A DNA stretch of 12,944 nucleotides from Methanobacterium sp. (GTDB taxonomy: Archaea; Methanobacteriota; Methanobacteria; Methanobacteriales; Methanobacteriaceae). Positions 10,121 through 12,944 of this stretch are shown in pieces; positions within the stretch are counted from its first letter, which is position 1; the number at the start of each line of letters is the position of its first letter. Below the pieces are notes generated by a model, which saw only the letters and a program-made list of their open reading frames with translations, was not told where the DNA came from and did no database searches. The translations under genes were made by a program, and so were the position numbers. Where the stretch lies: positions 1 to 12,944 of the forward strand of contig JAHKLP010000034.1 in assembly GCA_020855015.1 (NCBI GenBank). The letters run 5' to 3'.

Positions 10121-10124
10121 TAGA

Positions 10125-10179
10125 TGTACCAACATTAGTCAATTACAGTATATATACTTAACTTCTGAAAATTGGTACA
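10125..10179. repeat. 8-bp inverted repeat flanking a palindromic TATA
   Basis: TGTACCAA (10125-10132) is inverted as TTGGTACA (10172-10179), with 39 bases between. Inside lies AGTATATATACT (10147-10158), itself a perfect 12-bp palindrome that could act as a TATA box in either direction. No gene starts at a suitable distance in the visible sequence. Confidence 0.35.
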
Positions 10180-10275
10180 CTTTAAAAGACTCCCAATATG
10201 ATCTTTTTTTTGTTTTGACTAGAACTGTGCATTGGACTAAAATAGAGAATTAATCTATTAAAAGAAACATGTTGA

Positions 10276-10462
10276 TCACACTAAAAATAAATAAAGTTCT
10301 GTTATTGGAATTTTGTTGGTAATATTGAGATTACCCGTTGCAAAGAGGTAAAATACGATGGTAGCACCAATAATTGATGCAATCATCACTAAAGTCTGAA
10401 TTAATTTTTAAATTATCTGCTTTTTCTTCATCTCAAGCACGACGAGGGTGTATACGAGGCAT
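10276..10462 (-). pseudogene. Decayed gene for a small single-pass membrane protein
   Basis: Read on the minus strand, ATG 10462 (TTGGTGAT just upstream and an A/T TATA-like run near 10478-10490) gives MPRIHPRRA, then TGA (10435-10433). The same frame continues DEEKADNLKI. Removing one base there moves into the frame IQTLVMIASIIGATIVFYLF (one clear transmembrane helix), continuing for about 20 more residues to TGA at 10278-10276. The joined product would be about 60 residues: a basic/acidic cytoplasmic head, one helix and a short tail. One nonsense codon and one insertion suggest a relic. No family is recognised. The alternative is that the coding look is chance in AT-rich DNA. Confidence 0.4.
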
Positions 10463-10782
10463 AAAAATCACCAATATAATATAAATAATAGTTATGGGTT
10501 TAAAACACTTTTTTTGGTTTTGATATGTTTTATTCGGGTACTTCCACCATTAAATGGAGAATCGAAGAAGTAAAATCAACTTATTTTAATATTTATTCTG
10601 CAATAATAAATTTTCAATATTCTCAATGCAGTAGATTAGATATTACTTTGAATATTATGTGAAGAAATTAAAAATAAGTTCCTTGTTTGCACAATTATGG
10701 ACTATAATTCAGATAAATGTTACAAGATATAACGAAGTCGAGAGTGGGAAAAAACAGTTATAATAAGGTTTGAAAAGACTCT

Positions 10783-10811
10783 AAAAAAGAAAAGAAAAAA
10801 GGAAGGTTAAC

Positions 10812-10821
<10 letters not shown>
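10783..10821 (-). terminator. Histone gene terminator
   Basis: AAGGTTA (10803-10809) and TAACCTT (10815-10821) form a perfect 7-bp stem whose 5-base loop contains part of the histone stop codon. In the minus-strand RNA it is followed by CC and then U6-C-U4-C-U6 (10800-10783). The hairpin plus long interrupted U tract make a strong terminator. The stem overlaps the last two histone codons. Confidence 0.75.
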
Positions 10822-11032
<211 letters not shown>

Positions 11033-11067
11033 AGTATATTTGTTAATATACACTGTTGCTGTACTCC

Positions 11068-11076
11068 TATATATAT
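11068..11076 (-). promoter_or_regulatory. Histone promoter TATA box
   Basis: The minus strand reads ACATATATATAGG, with the TATA core at 11076-11068. A start site about 25 bases downstream (around 11047) would give a leader of roughly 30 bases, ending in GAGGTGAT before ATG 11015. The A/T core is nearly symmetrical, so it could also fire to the right. Confidence 0.65.
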
Positions 11077-11100
11077 GTATCGTTAAAAGCATGGATTATT

Positions 11101-11190
11101 TGGTGATCCATATGGTATTGAGTCATGTCATGATGATCCCTATGATCTTGGGACACCACATCACGAATAATATGATCTTGGCTCATGAAG
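11101..11190. repeat. Three degenerate 30-bp tandem repeats upstream of the histone promoter
   Basis: Units 11101-11130, 11131-11160 and 11161-11190 align without gaps. Units 1 and 2 agree at 21 of 30 positions and units 2 and 3 at 18 of 30. The best-kept core, TATGATCTTGG, is exact in units 2 and 3 (11141-11151 and 11171-11181). Because 30 is a multiple of three, each reading frame shows a ten-residue peptide periodicity. Confidence 0.55.
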
Positions 11191-11230
11191 AAAAAATTGG
11201 GATATAGAAATAGTCCAGATTTTTCTCCAG

Positions 11231-11251
11231 AAAAAGGTGGGATAAAATCCC
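11231..11251 (-). terminator. thrC terminator
   Basis: Immediately after the thrC stop, GGGAT-TTT-ATCCC (11251-11239) forms a 5-bp stem, followed by CACC and then TTTTT (11235-11231) in the minus-strand RNA. This is a reasonable short intrinsic-type terminator separating thrC from the histone unit. Confidence 0.5.
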
Positions 11252-12448
11252 TTAGTTGCCCTTTATAATCTTCGAAAGTGCGTTAATGTCTGCATCTACT
11301 TCAACAGGCTTTTCACACGCATCTATTGCTACGTTAGGGTCTTTTAGAACATGTCCTGTCACTACGCACACTATCTGTTCTCCTTTATCTATTTTCCCTG
11401 AATCTACCAGCTTTTTAAGTCCTGCAATTGACGCTGCTGACGCCGGCTCAACTCCAATACCTTCAGTCCGGGCCAGTAATTTCTGAGCACTTAAAATCTC
11501 CTGGTCACTAACTGTTTCTGCCAATCCATCTGAGTCATAAATGGCTCTGATAGCCTTTTTAGCACTAACTGGAGCTCCAATTCTGATTGCAGTAGCCACT
11601 GTCTCTGGATTTTCCACAGGGACAATATCATCCTTGCCTTCCCACACTGCCCTGGCGATAGGTGCTGCTCTTTCAGCTTGTATTCCAGTCATACGTGGGA
11701 GATCATCTATAAACCCGGCTTCATGGAATTCAGTTATACCTTTCCAAATTGCAGAGATGTTCCCAGCATTTCCTACAGGTAGTATGATCCTGTCCGGTGA
11801 TTTCCAGCCAAGATCATCCACAATTTCGAATCCAATGGATTTCTGACCTTCCAATCTGTAAGGATTTATGGAGTTTAAAAGATAAAGCTGCCCTTCCAGA
11901 GCTAGAGTGGTGATTGCTTCCAGAGCCTGGTCAAAATTACCTCTTACTGATATGACTTGGGCTCCATGGAACATTGCTTGGGCCAGTTTTCCCAGGGCGA
12001 CTTTACCTGCAGGTAGCAGGACAGCGCATTTCAAACCAGCCCTTGCTGCGTATGCAGCCAGAGAAGCGGATGTGTTTCCAGTGGAAGCACAGCCTACTGT
12101 ATCCACACCTAATTCCAGGGCTTTTGTAATCCCTACACTCATACCTCTATCCTTAAAGCTACCAGTTGGGTTGGAACCTTCCACTTTAACGTAAACTTCA
12201 ACTCCTAATTCTTTTCCCAGTTTGTCACACTTACAGAATGGAGTGCCCCCCTCATCCAGACTAACTATTCGAGATGGATCCACAGGCATAAACTCTTTAT
12301 ACTTCCACATTGTAGATTTACGGCATCTAAAAACATCTTTTGATACTTTTGGTTGGCAGATCACTTCCAGTATAGAGTTGCACTGGCGGCAAGTGTAAAT
12401 TATTTCATTATCAGAATATTCTGCACCACAGGATATGCATTTCATCAT
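11252..12448 (-). CDS. thrC: Threonine synthase
   Basis: This encodes 398 residues. It is a PLP enzyme converting O-phosphohomoserine to threonine and phosphate. An N-terminal zinc ribbon (C4-x2-C7, C20-x2-C23) of the type common in archaeal ThrC is followed by the fold-type II PLP domain. The lysine is in GSFKDRG (K99), and CASTGNTSASLAAYAARAG and LPVGNAGNIS form the phosphate and cofactor loops. The start is ATG 12448, with GGTGAT three bases upstream, the same spacing as at rps28e; the next codon is also ATG. It appears to be transcribed alone: a duplicated promoter module lies upstream and a hairpin terminator follows. Confidence 0.97.
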   Translation of the reverse strand: MMKCISCGAEYSDNEIIYTCRQCNSILEVICQPKVSKDVFRCRKSTMWKYKEFMPVDPSRIVSLDEGGTPFCKCDKLGKELGVEVYVKVEGSNPTGSFKDRGMSVGITKALELGVDTVGCASTGNTSASLAAYAARAGLKCAVLLPAGKVALGKLAQAMFHGAQVISVRGNFDQALEAITTLALEGQLYLLNSINPYRLEGQKSIGFEIVDDLGWKSPDRIILPVGNAGNISAIWKGITEFHEAGFIDDLPRMTGIQAERAAPIARAVWEGKDDIVPVENPETVATAIRIGAPVSAKKAIRAIYDSDGLAETVSDQEILSAQKLLARTEGIGVEPASAASIAGLKKLVDSGKIDKGEQIVCVVTGHVLKDPNVAIDACEKPVEVDADINALSKIIKGN

Positions 12449-12520
12449 AAAATCACCTTTTTTCCTCTAGATTAACTTGTCAATTATTTTTAAAGTAGGT
12501 TTCATTGTTACTTAATTAAT

Positions 12521-12558
12521 GCTCATTATAAAAATTTCAGCTCATTATAAAAATTTCA
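12521..12558 (-). promoter_or_regulatory. Tandem duplicated BRE/TATA module, putative thrC promoters
   Basis: The 19-bp unit GCTCATTATAAAAATTTCA occurs twice with no gap and no mismatch (12521-12539 and 12540-12558). On the minus strand each copy reads TGAAATTTTTATAATGAGC, that is GAAA-TT-TTTATAAT, a good BRE plus TATA box. Predicted starts are near 12503 and 12522, giving thrC leaders of about 55 and 74 bases. Confidence 0.6.
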
Positions 12559-12625
12559 TGGATTTGGATAAACCTATAAAATTAAACGAAATTTGCAGAA
12601 TAATTTTATGCAATTCAAATAGCAG

Positions 12626-12944
12626 TTATGCTACAGCTTGCATGTATTCTATCCATCCAGGGGTGAAGTTTGCTTCAATTATGGCAGCTATGATGATTAG
12701 AACTATGGCGATTCCCATCATAATTAAAGTGTCCTTAAAATCGTCATAATTAGCTTCCAATAAAAATTTAAACTGATTCGTCATGTTAAAGTCTGATTGT
12801 AGCTTCAAAACACCTTTGAGGATATTAACTACTACATTGGCTAATCTGAAACCAGCTGCACCCACAATTATGAATCCAATAACCTCAAAAACACCATGCG
12901 GTATTACAGCTATAATAAAGTCCCCCAGTTCATACTGGGAACCA
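12626..12944 (-). CDS. Stage II sporulation protein M-like membrane protein (DUF95), C-terminal part
   Basis: The frame is open to the right edge, so the start is outside. About 105 residues are visible. The segment IPHGVFEVIGFIIVGAAGFR is characteristic of the SpoIIM/DUF95 family: a membrane helix with conserved Pro-His-Gly and Glu, then a Gly-Ala-rich turn. A second hydrophobic helix (DTLIMMGIAIVLIIIAAIIEA) is near the end, followed by FTPGWIEYM, another family feature. Archaea do not sporulate; their SpoIIM-like proteins have no established role, though membrane remodelling is often suggested. It precedes thrC but ends 60 bases before the duplicated promoter, so it is probably a separate unit. 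Confidence 0.85.
   Translation of the reverse strand, partial: GSQYELGDFIIAVIPHGVFEVIGFIIVGAAGFRLANVVVNILKGVLKLQSDFNMTNQFKFLLEANYDDFKDTLIMMGIAIVLIIIAAIIEANFTPGWIEYMQAVA

Noticed and set aside
10541..10556. CCATTAAATGG-centred hairpin in the spacer
   Set aside because: The stem is only four to five pairs with a minimal loop, has no T tract, and is not linked to any gene.
10717..10773. 18-residue plus-strand ORF in the spacer
   Set aside because: Too short, with no ribosome binding site or recognisable content; expected by chance.
11101..11190. Possible CRISPR array
   Set aside because: The 30-bp units are contiguous and diverged, with no unique spacers between identical repeats.

Overview
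The window reads as archaeal chromosome from a methanogen of the Methanobacteriales, most likely Methanobacterium or a close relative. I base this on the gene content, not on a database search. The content includes eukaryote-type ribosomal proteins (S27ae, S24e, S6e, L24e, S28e, L7ae), archaeal initiation factors (aIF2 gamma, aIF5B), the Rpo7 and Spt4 transcription proteins, an HMf-type histone, archaeal GTP-dependent dephospho-CoA kinase, AT-rich spacers, BRE/TATA promoters, and Shine-Dalgarno sequences of the GGAGGTGAT type in front of ATG, GTG and TTG starts.

Layout. Bases 1-713 are read on the plus strand: the end of an ABC-2 transporter permease and an orphan 64-residue zinc-ribbon protein. 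Everything from 776 to the right edge is read on the minus strand. In transcription order (right to left) it holds: a SpoIIM/DUF95 membrane protein cut by the edge, thrC behind a tandemly duplicated promoter module, a histone gene with its own TATA box and a strong terminator, an 850-base spacer, and then a long information-processing block. That block is rpl7ae-rps28e-rpl24e-ndk-infB, then rps6e-eif2g-PIN protein, then ppa-rpo7-spt4-dephospho-CoA kinase-rps24e-rps27ae-argH. Many genes abut or overlap by a few bases.

How the genes work together. The block supplies small and large subunit ribosomal proteins, two initiation GTPases, a PIN nuclease-like protein of the rRNA-processing Fcf1/Utp24 type, the RNA polymerase stalk subunit with the elongation factor Spt4, and nucleotide/pyrophosphate housekeeping (ndk, ppa). 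Coenzyme A synthesis (dephospho-CoA kinase) and arginine synthesis (argH) are carried as passengers.

Most notable observations. (1) The PIN gene is split by a one-base frame offset. The correctly initiated N-terminus, with the first catalytic Asp, runs into TGA directly after a T TTT TTA slippery heptamer, and a -1 slip there restores exactly the expected protein. A 7-bp stem-loop lies 10 bases downstream. This is either programmed -1 frameshifting, a recent mutation or a homopolymer sequencing error. (2) Each unit of a perfect 19-bp tandem repeat upstream of thrC carries a BRE/TATA element. (3) Three degenerate 30-bp direct repeats lie immediately upstream of the histone promoter. (4) The long spacer holds a decayed small membrane-protein gene, an 18-bp palindrome and other repeats. 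(5) The rpl7ae leader has a weak kink-turn-like fold. I see no tRNA, rRNA, CRISPR array, insertion sequence or clear horizontally acquired island.
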